Positions 1 through 7,088 of a DNA stretch of 23,336 nt are shown here, piece by piece. The translations under genes were made by a program, and so were the position numbers. The stretch's first letter is position 1. Every line of letters starts with the position of its first letter. The DNA is taken from the NCBI GenBank assembly GCA_002491115.1, contig DKVI01000054.1, forward strand, positions 1-23,336, read 5' to 3'. The notes beneath the pieces are model-generated. The model ran no database searches. It saw nothing but the letters and a program-made list of their open reading frames with translations, and had not been told where the DNA came from. Source of the stretch: Lachnospiraceae bacterium UBA7182 (GTDB lineage: Bacteria > Bacillota > Clostridia > Lachnospirales > Lachnospiraceae).

Positions 1-102
1 GCCGCCTACGCAGACCATTGCTTTCTTGCCTTCCAGCGTCTTTAACGCCTCAAGCGCTCCTTTGCCATGATACACATCTCTTGGTAATGTAAAACGTGCC
101 AT
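1..102 (-). CDS. Iron-containing alcohol dehydrogenase, N-terminal fragment
   Basis: The gene runs off the left edge, so only the first 34 codons are visible. The reading frame begins MARFTLPRDVYHGKGALEAL and continues to a KAMVCVGG segment. This is the usual N-terminus of group III iron-dependent alcohol dehydrogenases: a short strand, the substrate-side F/Y-G-x-G-A/S-L turn, then the first Rossmann strand. A GGGGG ribosome binding site lies about 8 nt upstream of the ATG. It lies downstream of, and in the same direction as, the molybdenum aldehyde oxidoreductase, 166 bp away, so an alcohol/aldehyde/acid pathway is plausible. Known for the family: NAD(P)H-dependent interconversion of alcohols and aldehydes in the cytoplasm. 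The substrate cannot be told from this fragment. Other iron-ADH-fold enzymes such as glycerol dehydrogenase are less likely alternatives. Confidence 0.75.
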   Translation of the reverse strand, partial: MARFTLPRDVYHGKGALEALKTLEGKKAMVCVGG

Positions 103-200
103 AAAAATACCCCCTATATTATTTTTTTATAATTAAAACCCTATAAAAACCTTTACGAATAACCTTATAAAATTACCCTGTAAATTTTTCGGATGGTCCC

Positions 201-231
201 CGCCGCAAAGGAATACGCTTCCTTTACGGCG
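201..231 (-). terminator. Hairpin after aldehyde oxidoreductase gene
   Basis: A stem of CGCCG/CGGCG plus AAAGGAA/TTCCTTT, with one internal mismatch and a 5-nt loop, sits 38 bp past the stop of the aldehyde oxidoreductase gene. There is no good U-tract directly after it on the minus strand. It could be a weak terminator, an mRNA 3'-end stabiliser, or an attenuating hairpin between this gene and the alcohol dehydrogenase. Confidence 0.45.
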
Positions 232-268
232 AAAACCTCATATCGTTACACTCATACCCTCTAAAGAA

Positions 269-3016
269 TTACAGTGCGTCAATCGCTGCTTTCACAACTT
301 CCGGACGTGCCGGGATCTTTGTAATACGAGCGCCTGTCGCATTGTAGATTGCGTTCAGGATTGCCGGATGCGGAGCCGCCAGCGGTCCCTCGCCGCAGCC
401 TGCTGCGCCGTAAGGTCCTAATGGCCGCGGATGATTCTCCTGATAGATCAGTTCGATATCGTCCGGGATGTCGTTCGGATACGGAATACCGCATCTTTGC
501 AGTGTCGTATGCTTCTGGATATCTTCGAAGTCTTCTGACAGAGCAAGGCCGATGCCCTGTGCGATTGCGCCGTATACCTGGCCGTCTACAACAATCTTGT
601 TGATGATCGTACCGAAGTCGGATACCATCGTAAACTTCACAACTTTTACCTTACCTGTTGCCATTTCTACGCGGACAACCGGAAGGGAAATACAGTACAT
701 ATATACAGAGAACGGATTACCCTGTGCCGTTTCCATGCTGCAGTCGGAGCATTCGGTTGCTACCCATTTTCCCTCATGTTTCAGCGGGATATTCTCCGCT
801 TTCATCTCTTCATAGGTACGGAAGGTTCCGTCCGGTTTCTTCATGGCTTCGATCAGAAGTTCGCATGCCACGCGGGTTGCGTTACCGGACATAACATTGG
901 AACGGGAACCGCCTGCAGGACCGGAGTTCGGAGTCAGGCCTGTATCGTTCATAACCAGTTTAATCCTGTCAGGTGTAAAGCCTGCCTGACGAAGGGTTTC
1001 ATGCGCATGGGTCAAAGTACCGATATCTGCGCCCTGTCCATGATCTTCCCAGGAGTTGTAAATCGTAACGGTATTGTCAGGATTTAACTCTGCCCATGCT
1101 TCGGAAGAGTCTACACCGTCAAGACCGCAGCCATAGATACCAAGAGATACGCCGACGCCGTATTTGTATTTGCCGCCTTCGCTCTGGTTCTTGTTCAGCT
1201 CTTCTGCATATGCCTTGTTTGCCTTATATTTCGGACGTGCCAGATCGAACAGGTCTTCCAGACAGTATACATCCGGTTTGCAGCCGTTCGGGGTGGTGGA
1301 TCCTTCAGACTCTTTATAGCAGTTCATTGCACGGAACTCGAACGGGTCAATGCCCATTTTGGCTGCCATTACATCCAGCGCGATGTCGCCGCCCATGAAG
1401 GACTGGGGAGCACCGTAGCCGCGGAATGCAGCGCCGTATGCATGGTTCGTACATACAGTCTGAGATTTGTTGCGGATATTCTTAATGTCCATACCTGCGC
1501 CGACAAACTGGCTCAAACGAAGGGTCAGAAGGTCGCCGAACTCGGAGTACGGGCCATGATCGATATAGTTGTCGCCTTCGAGTGCAAGGATCTTGCCTTT
1601 CTCGTCCGCTGCCATCTTGATCTTTAAGAAGCCCGGGCTTCTCTTTCCTGTATAGGTAATCATCTGGTGCATATTGAAGTTCAATGCTACCGGACGGTTT
1701 GTAACTAAAGTTGCAACGCCGACTAATGCCTCGATGGTCGGGGAGAACTTGTAACCGAATGTGCCGCCTGCATGGAGCTGGATTAATCTTAACTTCTCAG
1801 GAGCAACACCGATACCTTCACAGATCATGGCGTGATGCAGATGGATACCGATGGATTTGGAGTGAATCGTCACACGGCCTTCTTCATCAATATAAGCGTA
1901 AGCAACGTCCGGCTCGATGGGAAGATGCGGCTGGCGGGAGCAGTATGCTTCTACTTCTACCACGTTCGGAGCGCTCTCCATGATCGGAGCCGTATCATCA
2001 CCTTTGATACAGTTGGTCTCATAATATACGTTCGGAGTACCCGGATGAATCTCGATTGCGTCGGGAGCCATTGCTTCCGGAGCGGACATATAAGCCGGTA
2101 ATACTTCCAGGTCAACTTTTACTTTGGCTGCCGCTGCTTTTGCGTGTGCTTCTGTATCTGCACAAACCATAGCGATTGCGTCGCCGTACTGGAATACCTT
2201 CTCATCACAGAGGATCGGACGATCCCATCCGTCGCCCTTGTTGGTCGGGAATGTGATAAGGCCGGTGATTCTGTTCTTTCCGGGAACATCCTTGTAAGTG
2301 ATAATCTTCTCTACACCAGGCATCTTCTCAGCTTCCGTGGTGTCGATGCCTTTAATATTCGCGTGAGATACTTCTGCCTGCACCAGAGCGATCTGCAGTG
2401 TGTCATCCGGCAGGTTCTTGATCTCGTCAGCGCCGAAGTTCCAGCTTCCTGTTACCTTCGCCGCGCCTGAAGGACGCTCATATCTGGTTCCGAGAATCTT
2501 ATTGTATGTAGGAACAAACATAAGGTCTTCTTTTGTCTTCTCGCCGCGCATAACTTTTGCAGCATCCATAACCGCGTCAATAAGCGGCTTATATCCGGTA
2601 CAGCGGCAGAGATTTCTGTTCTTGTTGAACCAGTCGCGAACCTCTTCCCTGGTCGGAGAAGGATTGTTCTCAAGAAGTACTTTCGCACTCATAATAAAGC
2701 CCGGGGAACAGAATCCGCACTGTGCGCATCCATGAGCAACCCATGCTGCCTGCAGCGGATGCAGATTGTCGATGGTACCGATTCCTTCAATTGTTTCAAT
2801 CTTTGCATAATCCGGTACTTTTGACATCTTTGTGATACAGGAACGCGTTACCTTGCCGTCCATGATGACGTTGCAGGCACCGCAGTGTCCTTCGCCGCAG
2901 CCGATCTTACAACCGGTCAGGAGCAGACGGTCCCTGAGTACCTGAGCGAGCGTCTCGTCACCCTGAATGACGATCGTACGCTCTACCCCGTTGATAATTA
3001 ACACCCTTTTGATCAT
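269..3016 (-). CDS. Molybdenum aldehyde oxidoreductase (MOP type, xanthine oxidase family)
   Basis: A 915-residue single-chain member of the xanthine dehydrogenase/oxidase family that oxidises aldehydes (or a related substrate) by hydroxylation at a molybdopterin centre. The N-terminal [2Fe-2S] ferredoxin domain has Cys40, 45, 48 and 60. The second, helical [2Fe-2S] domain has Cys100, 103, 137 and 139. These positions coincide with those of Desulfovibrio gigas aldehyde oxidoreductase (MOP, 907 residues, as I recall it). The molybdenum domain contains GGTFGYKF (418-425), AFRGYG (530-535) and GCGEGP near the C-terminus, whose Glu876 matches the catalytic base. There is no FAD domain, so electrons must leave to a ferredoxin or flavodoxin-like partner. 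An AAGGAGG site 5-6 nt upstream fixes the ATG. It is followed by an iron-containing alcohol dehydrogenase. The cofactor could be the cytosine dinucleotide form, as in MOP (inference). The exact substrate is unknown. Confidence 0.93.
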   Translation of the reverse strand: MIKRVLIINGVERTIVIQGDETLAQVLRDRLLLTGCKIGCGEGHCGACNVIMDGKVTRSCITKMSKVPDYAKIETIEGIGTIDNLHPLQAAWVAHGCAQCGFCSPGFIMSAKVLLENNPSPTREEVRDWFNKNRNLCRCTGYKPLIDAVMDAAKVMRGEKTKEDLMFVPTYNKILGTRYERPSGAAKVTGSWNFGADEIKNLPDDTLQIALVQAEVSHANIKGIDTTEAEKMPGVEKIITYKDVPGKNRITGLITFPTNKGDGWDRPILCDEKVFQYGDAIAMVCADTEAHAKAAAAKVKVDLEVLPAYMSAPEAMAPDAIEIHPGTPNVYYETNCIKGDDTAPIMESAPNVVEVEAYCSRQPHLPIEPDVAYAYIDEEGRVTIHSKSIGIHLHHAMICEGIGVAPEKLRLIQLHAGGTFGYKFSPTIEALVGVATLVTNRPVALNFNMHQMITYTGKRSPGFLKIKMAADEKGKILALEGDNYIDHGPYSEFGDLLTLRLSQFVGAGMDIKNIRNKSQTVCTNHAYGAAFRGYGAPQSFMGGDIALDVMAAKMGIDPFEFRAMNCYKESEGSTTPNGCKPDVYCLEDLFDLARPKYKANKAYAEELNKNQSEGGKYKYGVGVSLGIYGCGLDGVDSSEAWAELNPDNTVTIYNSWEDHGQGADIGTLTHAHETLRQAGFTPDRIKLVMNDTGLTPNSGPAGGSRSNVMSGNATRVACELLIEAMKKPDGTFRTYEEMKAENIPLKHEGKWVATECSDCSMETAQGNPFSVYMYCISLPVVRVEMATGKVKVVKFTMVSDFGTIINKIVVDGQVYGAIAQGIGLALSEDFEDIQKHTTLQRCGIPYPNDIPDDIELIYQENHPRPLGPYGAAGCGEGPLAAPHPAILNAIYNATGARITKIPARPEVVKAAIDAL

Positions 3017-3081
3017 TCTATGACCTCCTTAAATATATACTCATTGCACACATCCGTCTCCATACACCGCGAAAAAACCTC

Positions 3082-3110
3082 TTTCCAAACCGCACTCCTT
3101 ATGCTAAAAT
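3082..3110 (+). promoter_or_regulatory. Sigma-A promoter for the 81-aa gene
   Basis: TTTCCA (3082-3087) and TAAAAT (3105-3110) are separated by exactly 17 bp, 24 bp before the start codon. The -35 is a partial match to TTGACA and the -10 is 5 of 6. It points away from the divergent aldehyde oxidoreductase gene. Confidence 0.55.
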
Positions 3111-3134
3111 GAGAGAAAACGAAGGAGAAAGATT

Positions 3135-3380
3135 ATGGAACTTAATGAAATCCACGCAAGCATGGTAACACTGGAAGTAACCGATGAAGCTACAGGAGAA
3201 ACATTCCGCCGCGAACTGCCCATTGATTTTTATGAGACAGCCAATTTCCTCCGCCTGAAAGGAGAGGATCTGAACGGAAATCCCAGCGAACTGGTCTTTG
3301 TCTCCGATACCGGTATGCGCCGCCTGAAAGATTTAACAGGACACGGCGCCGATAGCGATCCCTGCGGCACCCATAGTTAA
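3135..3380 (+). CDS. Small conserved-looking protein of unknown function
   Basis: An 81-residue acidic cytoplasmic protein that I do not recognise. It has a good GAAGGAGA ribosome binding site 7 nt before ATG and its own promoter-like sequence. The first 65 residues alternate as short beta strands (VTLEVTDEATGETFRRELPI, then a NFLRLKGED segment and a SELVFVSDTG segment), suggesting a small beta-rich fold. The last 15 residues are Gly/Asp-rich and probably disordered, ending DPCGTHS. No signal peptide or membrane segment is visible. It stands alone between the divergent aldehyde oxidoreductase and the downstream methyltransferase, 175 bp away. It is called as real because of the RBS, the promoter and non-random protein composition. 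Confidence 0.7.
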   Translation: MELNEIHASMVTLEVTDEATGETFRRELPIDFYETANFLRLKGEDLNGNPSELVFVSDTGMRRLKDLTGHGADSDPCGTHS

Positions 3381-3455
3381 AATGCACAATAATTTTGTTG
3401 TATATTTAACAATATACTCTCACTTTGCCAATAAGTCAACGAATATATCGGGCTG

Positions 3456-3481
3456 CTATTATTCTATTTCGAGAATAATAG
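3456..3481. repeat. Perfect 10-bp inverted repeat
   Basis: CTATTATTCT and AGAATAATAG flank a 6-nt spacer in the AT-rich gap before the TylF-like methyltransferase gene. No U-tract follows in either direction, so an operator or mRNA leader hairpin is more likely than a terminator. Confidence 0.6.
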
Positions 3482-3554
3482 TGGGAAGTTACCGAAAATT
3501 TGCAATGCGTTTTGTGCATATTGGCCAAAATCCATTCAGAAGGATCTGTCATTT

Positions 3555-4406
3555 ATGAATATTATCTTATTTGGATGCGGACAGGGCGGGCGGATGGCCG
3601 CCAGATGGCTCCCCGCAGATACAAAACTGATTGCCCTTGCAGACAACAATTCTTCCAGATGGGGAACCTGTTTTGACGGTGTTCCCGTCATAGATCCCGC
3701 ACAGATTCCGTCCTTTGCGCCGGATATGGTCTGGATCACCGTGATCAACAAAGACTTCTCTCATGAGATAGAAAAGCAGCTTAAAAGACTTGGATATACA
3801 GGAAAGATCCTGACCCTGGAACCTTTCCGGCAGATGATGGACATAAGGCTCGCCCATCTGCGCCTGCTTGCGGCCGAGATCTTAAGAAGGAACCTTCCCG
3901 GAGCCGTGGCGGAATTAGGCGTTTACCAGGGGGCTTTTGCCGCTGAAATCAACCGCCTCTTTCCCGAAAAAACGCTCTATCTGTTCGACACCTTTACAGG
4001 ATTTGACCCCCGGGATGTGGCGTCCGAAAGAAAACATACAGCCGGAAGCCGGGCGGCGGCGGGCGACTTTGGCGATACCAGCGCAGAACAGGTGCTTTCC
4101 CGCCTTCCCTTTCCCGGACAGGCCGTTCTGTGCAAAGGGTACTTTCCGGACACGCTCCCCGAAGACCTGCCGCCTCTTGCTTTTGTAAACCTGGACCCGG
4201 ATCTGTACGAGCCCACTTTACAGGGGCTTTACGTTTTCTGGCCAAAGCTGGTGCCGGGCGGCGCCATCATGATTCACGACTATAACAGCGCGCAGTTTGA
4301 AGGCGCGGGGAAAGCCGTGCGCGTTTTCTGCGACGAAAACAAATTAACCGCGCTTCCCCTGCCGGATCTGCACGGAAGCGCGGTTCTGATCAAACAATCA
4401 ATTTAA
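3555..4406 (+). CDS. TylF/MycF-type O-methyltransferase with N-terminal Rossmann-like domain
   Basis: A 283-residue two-part protein. Residues 1-90 form a nucleotide-sugar/NAD-binding-like Rossmann segment (MNIILFGCGQGGRMA, then LIALADNN). This is the type of N-terminal domain seen in some surface-sugar modification proteins. Residues about 105-280 match the TylF/macrocin O-methyltransferase family: the SAM motif AELGVYQG (119-126), acidic LYLFDTFTGF (141-150), NLDPDLYEPT (212-221) and MIHDY (239-243), whose acidic residues would bind the metal. It probably methylates a sugar or another hydroxylated small molecule in the cytoplasm. An AAGGA site lies 10 nt before the ATG. Its stop is 2 bp from the stop of the convergent flavoprotein gene. 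There is no sugar biosynthesis cluster nearby, so the substrate is open. Confidence 0.8.
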   Translation: MNIILFGCGQGGRMAARWLPADTKLIALADNNSSRWGTCFDGVPVIDPAQIPSFAPDMVWITVINKDFSHEIEKQLKRLGYTGKILTLEPFRQMMDIRLAHLRLLAAEILRRNLPGAVAELGVYQGAFAAEINRLFPEKTLYLFDTFTGFDPRDVASERKHTAGSRAAAGDFGDTSAEQVLSRLPFPGQAVLCKGYFPDTLPEDLPPLAFVNLDPDLYEPTLQGLYVFWPKLVPGGAIMIHDYNSAQFEGAGKAVRVFCDENKLTALPLPDLHGSAVLIKQSI

Positions 4407-4408
4407 TT

Positions 4409-4984
4409 TTACGCATTCAGCCTGTCAGCCAGCCGTTTAAGCCTCGCCTGTACGTCCGGACGCTCTGACAGGCCTTTTTTATCCGTCCCGCCCATGGTCA
4501 CAGGTTCTTCGCACACGGCACCCAGATCATCCAGCATACATTTTAAGGTCTGGATACTTCCCGTAAACTGTTCCGGAAACTCCGGCGCGCCGCCTGCCAG
4601 AAGAAGTCCGCCTTTCTTGACGGGTTCCTTTTTATCCCCCCGTAAGACGGCCGCCCAGTAGACCTGCAGCCGGTCTAAAACGGATTTCATGGAGCCGGGG
4701 ATATTATAAAAGTACACCGGAGCCGCAAATACAATCCTGTCCGCCTGCTCCAGTTTCTGACAGATCTCCTCCATGGCGTCTTTGATACAGCATTCGCCGT
4801 GGGTAAAACAATAACGGCAGTCCCGGCAGGGACGGATATCCCGGCGGTCGTCCAGAGAAAGAATCTCCGTCTGACCGGTAAGCCTCTGTGCCAGGTAGTC
4901 TGTCATGGAAGCGGTATGACCTTTCTTTCTCGGAGAACCTGTCAGGATCAATGTCCTGTGTTCCTGTCCTGCTGCGGGTGTCAT
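4409..4984 (-). CDS. Iron-sulfur flavoprotein / NADPH-dependent FMN reductase family
   Basis: A 191-residue flavodoxin-fold protein. The FMN phosphate loop is TGSPRKKGHTASM (15-27). A cysteine cluster C53-x2-C56-x2-C59-x5-C65 matches the compact iron-sulfur flavoprotein (Isf) motif, and AAPVYFYNIPGSMKSVLDR (88-106) is the characteristic flavin-contact and dimer segment. It probably shuttles electrons between ferredoxin-like donors and oxidants, or reduces quinones, in the cytoplasm. Its start overlaps the stop of the HD-domain gene by 4 nt (ATGA), so the two are translationally coupled. The physiological acceptor cannot be deduced. Confidence 0.85.
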   Translation of the reverse strand: MTPAAGQEHRTLILTGSPRKKGHTASMTDYLAQRLTGQTEILSLDDRRDIRPCRDCRYCFTHGECCIKDAMEEICQKLEQADRIVFAAPVYFYNIPGSMKSVLDRLQVYWAAVLRGDKKEPVKKGGLLLAGGAPEFPEQFTGSIQTLKCMLDDLGAVCEEPVTMGGTDKKGLSERPDVQARLKRLADRLNA

Positions 4985-5568
4985 GCTTCTGCCTCCTGCA
5001 TCCTTTGATCAACCAGCGCTTCGGATGCCTTCATGGCGTCCAGCGTCATCCGCATCAGTTGATCCAGCTCCCATCCCAACTGCTCCGCGCCTTTACGGAT
5101 GATGTCCCTGGAACATCCGGCGGCAAAACGCTTGTCTTTGAATTTTTTCTTAAGGCTTGAAAGCTCCATATCCGTACAGCTTTTGGAGGGCCGCATTCTG
5201 GCCGCGGCCCCCACAAGCCCGGTCAGCTCGTCTGCCGCGAACAGCACCTTTTCCATCTCATGAGTCGGCTCCACATCAGAACAGATCCCGTAACCATGGC
5301 TGCATACGGCATGAACGATCTCCTCCTCCGCGTCAATCTCGGCTAAAAGTTCCGGCGCTTTTTTACAGTGTTCTTCCGGATATTTCTCAAAATCCACATC
5401 ATGCAAAAGGCCGCAGATTCCCCAGAAATCTTCGTCGCCATAGCCTAATTCCTTCGCATACCAGCGCATGACGGCTTCCACCGTATAAGCGTGCTGGATA
5501 TGGAACGGTTCCTGGTTGTACTTTTTAAGAAGCTCTAAGGCCTGCTCTCTTGTTATTTTGGTTGTCAT
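4981..5568 (-). CDS. HD-domain phosphohydrolase-like protein
   Basis: 195 residues from the chosen start. The metal-binding HD pattern is visible as His26 (IQHAYTVE), the H56-D57 doublet (GLLHDVDF), His86/His91 (VHAVCSHGYG) and Asp113 (AADELTGLV). This arrangement is typical of the small HDIG-related family in Clostridia predicted to hydrolyse nucleotides or other phosphoesters; its substrate is not established. A longer frame starts 3 codons upstream at 5577, but there AGGAG would directly abut the ATG, whereas it is 9 nt from the ATG at 5568. The gene is coupled to the downstream flavoprotein gene by a 4-nt overlap. Confidence 0.85.
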   Translation of the reverse strand: MTTKITREQALELLKKYNQEPFHIQHAYTVEAVMRWYAKELGYGDEDFWGICGLLHDVDFEKYPEEHCKKAPELLAEIDAEEEIVHAVCSHGYGICSDVEPTHEMEKVLFAADELTGLVGAAARMRPSKSCTDMELSSLKKKFKDKRFAAGCSRDIIRKGAEQLGWELDQLMRMTLDAMKASEALVDQRMQEAEA

Positions 5569-5599
5569 ACTACACATCTCCTATTTAAAGTTCCGCTAC

Positions 5600-5676
5600 A
5601 GTCCTTCCTGCGCCGGGTAGCAGATTGATTTCCGGCCGCTTCGCGTCCCGAAATCAATCTCGGCGCCGTACGGACT
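5600..5676. repeat. Nested hairpin structure between TraX-like and HD genes
   Basis: Three sets of arms nest: AGTCC (5600-5604) with GGACT (5672-5676), GCGCCG (5610-5615) with CGGCGC (5661-5666), and AGATTGATTTC (5622-5632) with GAAATCAATCT (5650-5660), enclosing a small CGC-TTC-GCG hairpin. The structure separates two minus-strand transcription blocks. It has no U-tract, so it may be a processing or stability element, or a repeat unit, rather than a simple terminator. Confidence 0.6.
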
Positions 5677-5691
5677 TACGCTGTTTTATGT

Positions 5692-6423
5692 TTAAAGTAA
5701 AATCCGCGGCAGCACCCACATACCGACGGCGGCGTAGAGAAACAGGTGTGCCGGATAAAACCAGTAAAAAAACCACTTGGGCTGCCGGCCCCTCTGGCCG
5801 TTGTAACATAGAACGGGCAGAAACGCCAGCGGAGCCGTCACCTCCCAGGCACAGCAGATTGCACCCGCCACACACTGCAGGATTCGGCGATCCCGTAAAA
5901 GATACAAAATAATGATCAGGATCACTCCGAACGCCCCGTAATCCGTATGCAGAAGCTCCGCAAGCCCGGCGCCTCCCAGGACGGCAGCAGCTCTGATCAG
6001 ATAGTTATTCGGATGGCTGTGGATCAGCCATATGGCCAAAAGCCCGATCAGAAGCGTGAAAAATACATTCTGGTGCTGCCAGTCAAAGGGCGTGATATGA
6101 AGCGCCAGATCAAAGGGAATATCGCTGACCAGAGCGAAGATTCCCAAGCGCAGGGCGTATTTTTTCACGTCATGGGTATGCAGAAACCCCTCCACCAGAA
6201 GAAAACAGAAAATCGGAAACGCCGGTCTTCCGATCTGGCGGATCACCTGATCCACTGCCAGAATCTCGTTCCACTGTCCGCGGAAACGGCTGCCCATCGG
6301 CGATCCGCCCCATGCGTTCAGCACATAGGCTTCCAGAATACTTGCGCCTATATGGTCCGCTGCCATAATGACGATTGCCATCCATTTTAACACGCCGGCG
6401 CTTACCCCGAATTTAGTCTTCAT
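5692..6423 (-). CDS. TraX family membrane protein
   Basis: A 243-residue integral membrane protein with about 7-8 hydrophobic segments. The N-terminus (VLKWMAIVIMAADHIGA) and RQIGRPAFPIFCFLLVEGF (62-80) are hallmarks of the TraX family, named after the F-plasmid pilin acetyltransferase. Most Firmicute members are chromosomal and uncharacterised; acyltransferase activity is a family-level guess. The start overlaps the upstream acyltransferase gene by 11 nt, so it is part of the topB operon. A second gene of the same family starts at 23269. A role in conjugation is not supported by the context. Confidence 0.85.
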   Translation of the reverse strand: MKTKFGVSAGVLKWMAIVIMAADHIGASILEAYVLNAWGGSPMGSRFRGQWNEILAVDQVIRQIGRPAFPIFCFLLVEGFLHTHDVKKYALRLGIFALVSDIPFDLALHITPFDWQHQNVFFTLLIGLLAIWLIHSHPNNYLIRAAAVLGGAGLAELLHTDYGAFGVILIIILYLLRDRRILQCVAGAICCAWEVTAPLAFLPVLCYNGQRGRQPKWFFYWFYPAHLFLYAAVGMWVLPRILL

Positions 6424-7084
6424 ATTTTTCCACTACTTCTCCCTGCTTTTTGTAAATGGAATCAGACCCTACCACGCCCCGGACGCTCGACAGCGGATAG
6501 ATATTGGTATGCCTGCCGATGACCGTCCCCGGATTCAGCACGGAGCCGCATCCCACTTCCACATGATCTCCCAGCAAAGCCCCGATCTTGCGAAGGCCGG
6601 TCTCAAGATCTCCCCCCGGCGCGTGGATCTTTATGTTTTTCTTATCCGACCGCACGTTGGAAGCGATGGAACCGGCTCCCATATGGGCCTTATAGCCCAG
6701 GATGGAATCGCCCACATAATTATAATGGGGCACCTGCACTTTATTAAACAGCACCACATTTTTAAGCTCGGTGGAATTGCCTACCACAGCGCCCTCTCCC
6801 ACCAGGGCGTTGCCCCGGATAAAAGCCCCGTGGCGCACCTCGGCGCCTTTTCCTATGATGGCAGGACCCAGGATACAGGCTCCCGGATATACGGTGGCCG
6901 ACTTTGCGATCCACACATCCTCCCCTCTCTTTTCATACTCGTCCTCGCTTAAGGAAGCACCCAGCTTTTTAATAAATGCCCCGATCTTCGGAAGGGCCTC
7001 CCAAGGGTAGGTAAGCCCCTCAAAAAGCTCTGCCGCAATGGTCTCTTTTAAATCATACAGGTCTTTGATCTCAACTGTAACCAT
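6413..7084 (-). CDS. Left-handed beta-helix acyltransferase, GlmU C-terminal-like
   Basis: 223 residues from the chosen start. After an N-terminal helical segment of about 55 residues, repeated hexapeptides (VWIAKSATVYPGACILGPAIIG onward in overall pattern) build a left-handed beta helix. The segment VPHYNYVGDSILG (118-130) aligns with the acetyl-transfer site of GlmU, with His120 in the catalytic histidine position, and MGAGSIASN follows as in GlmU. There is no uridylyltransferase domain, so it is a stand-alone sugar-phosphate acyltransferase or regulatory homologue. A longer frame starts at 7138, inside topB, but ATG 7084 has AAGGAG upstream and lies only 4 bp after the topB stop. The substrate is unknown. 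Confidence 0.85.
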   Translation of the reverse strand: MVTVEIKDLYDLKETIAAELFEGLTYPWEALPKIGAFIKKLGASLSEDEYEKRGEDVWIAKSATVYPGACILGPAIIGKGAEVRHGAFIRGNALVGEGAVVGNSTELKNVVLFNKVQVPHYNYVGDSILGYKAHMGAGSIASNVRSDKKNIKIHAPGGDLETGLRKIGALLGDHVEVGCGSVLNPGTVIGRHTNIYPLSSVRGVVGSDSIYKKQGEVVEKYED

Positions 7085-7088
7085 ATCC

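Noticed and set aside
468..2470. Several plus-strand open frames of 80-115 codons opposite the aldehyde oxidoreductase
   Set aside because: They lie fully antisense to a strongly supported gene, lack ribosome binding sites and have no protein-family features.
6368..6952. A 194-codon plus-strand frame across the TraX-like and beta-helix genes
   Set aside because: Antisense to two well-supported genes; the translation shows no domain.
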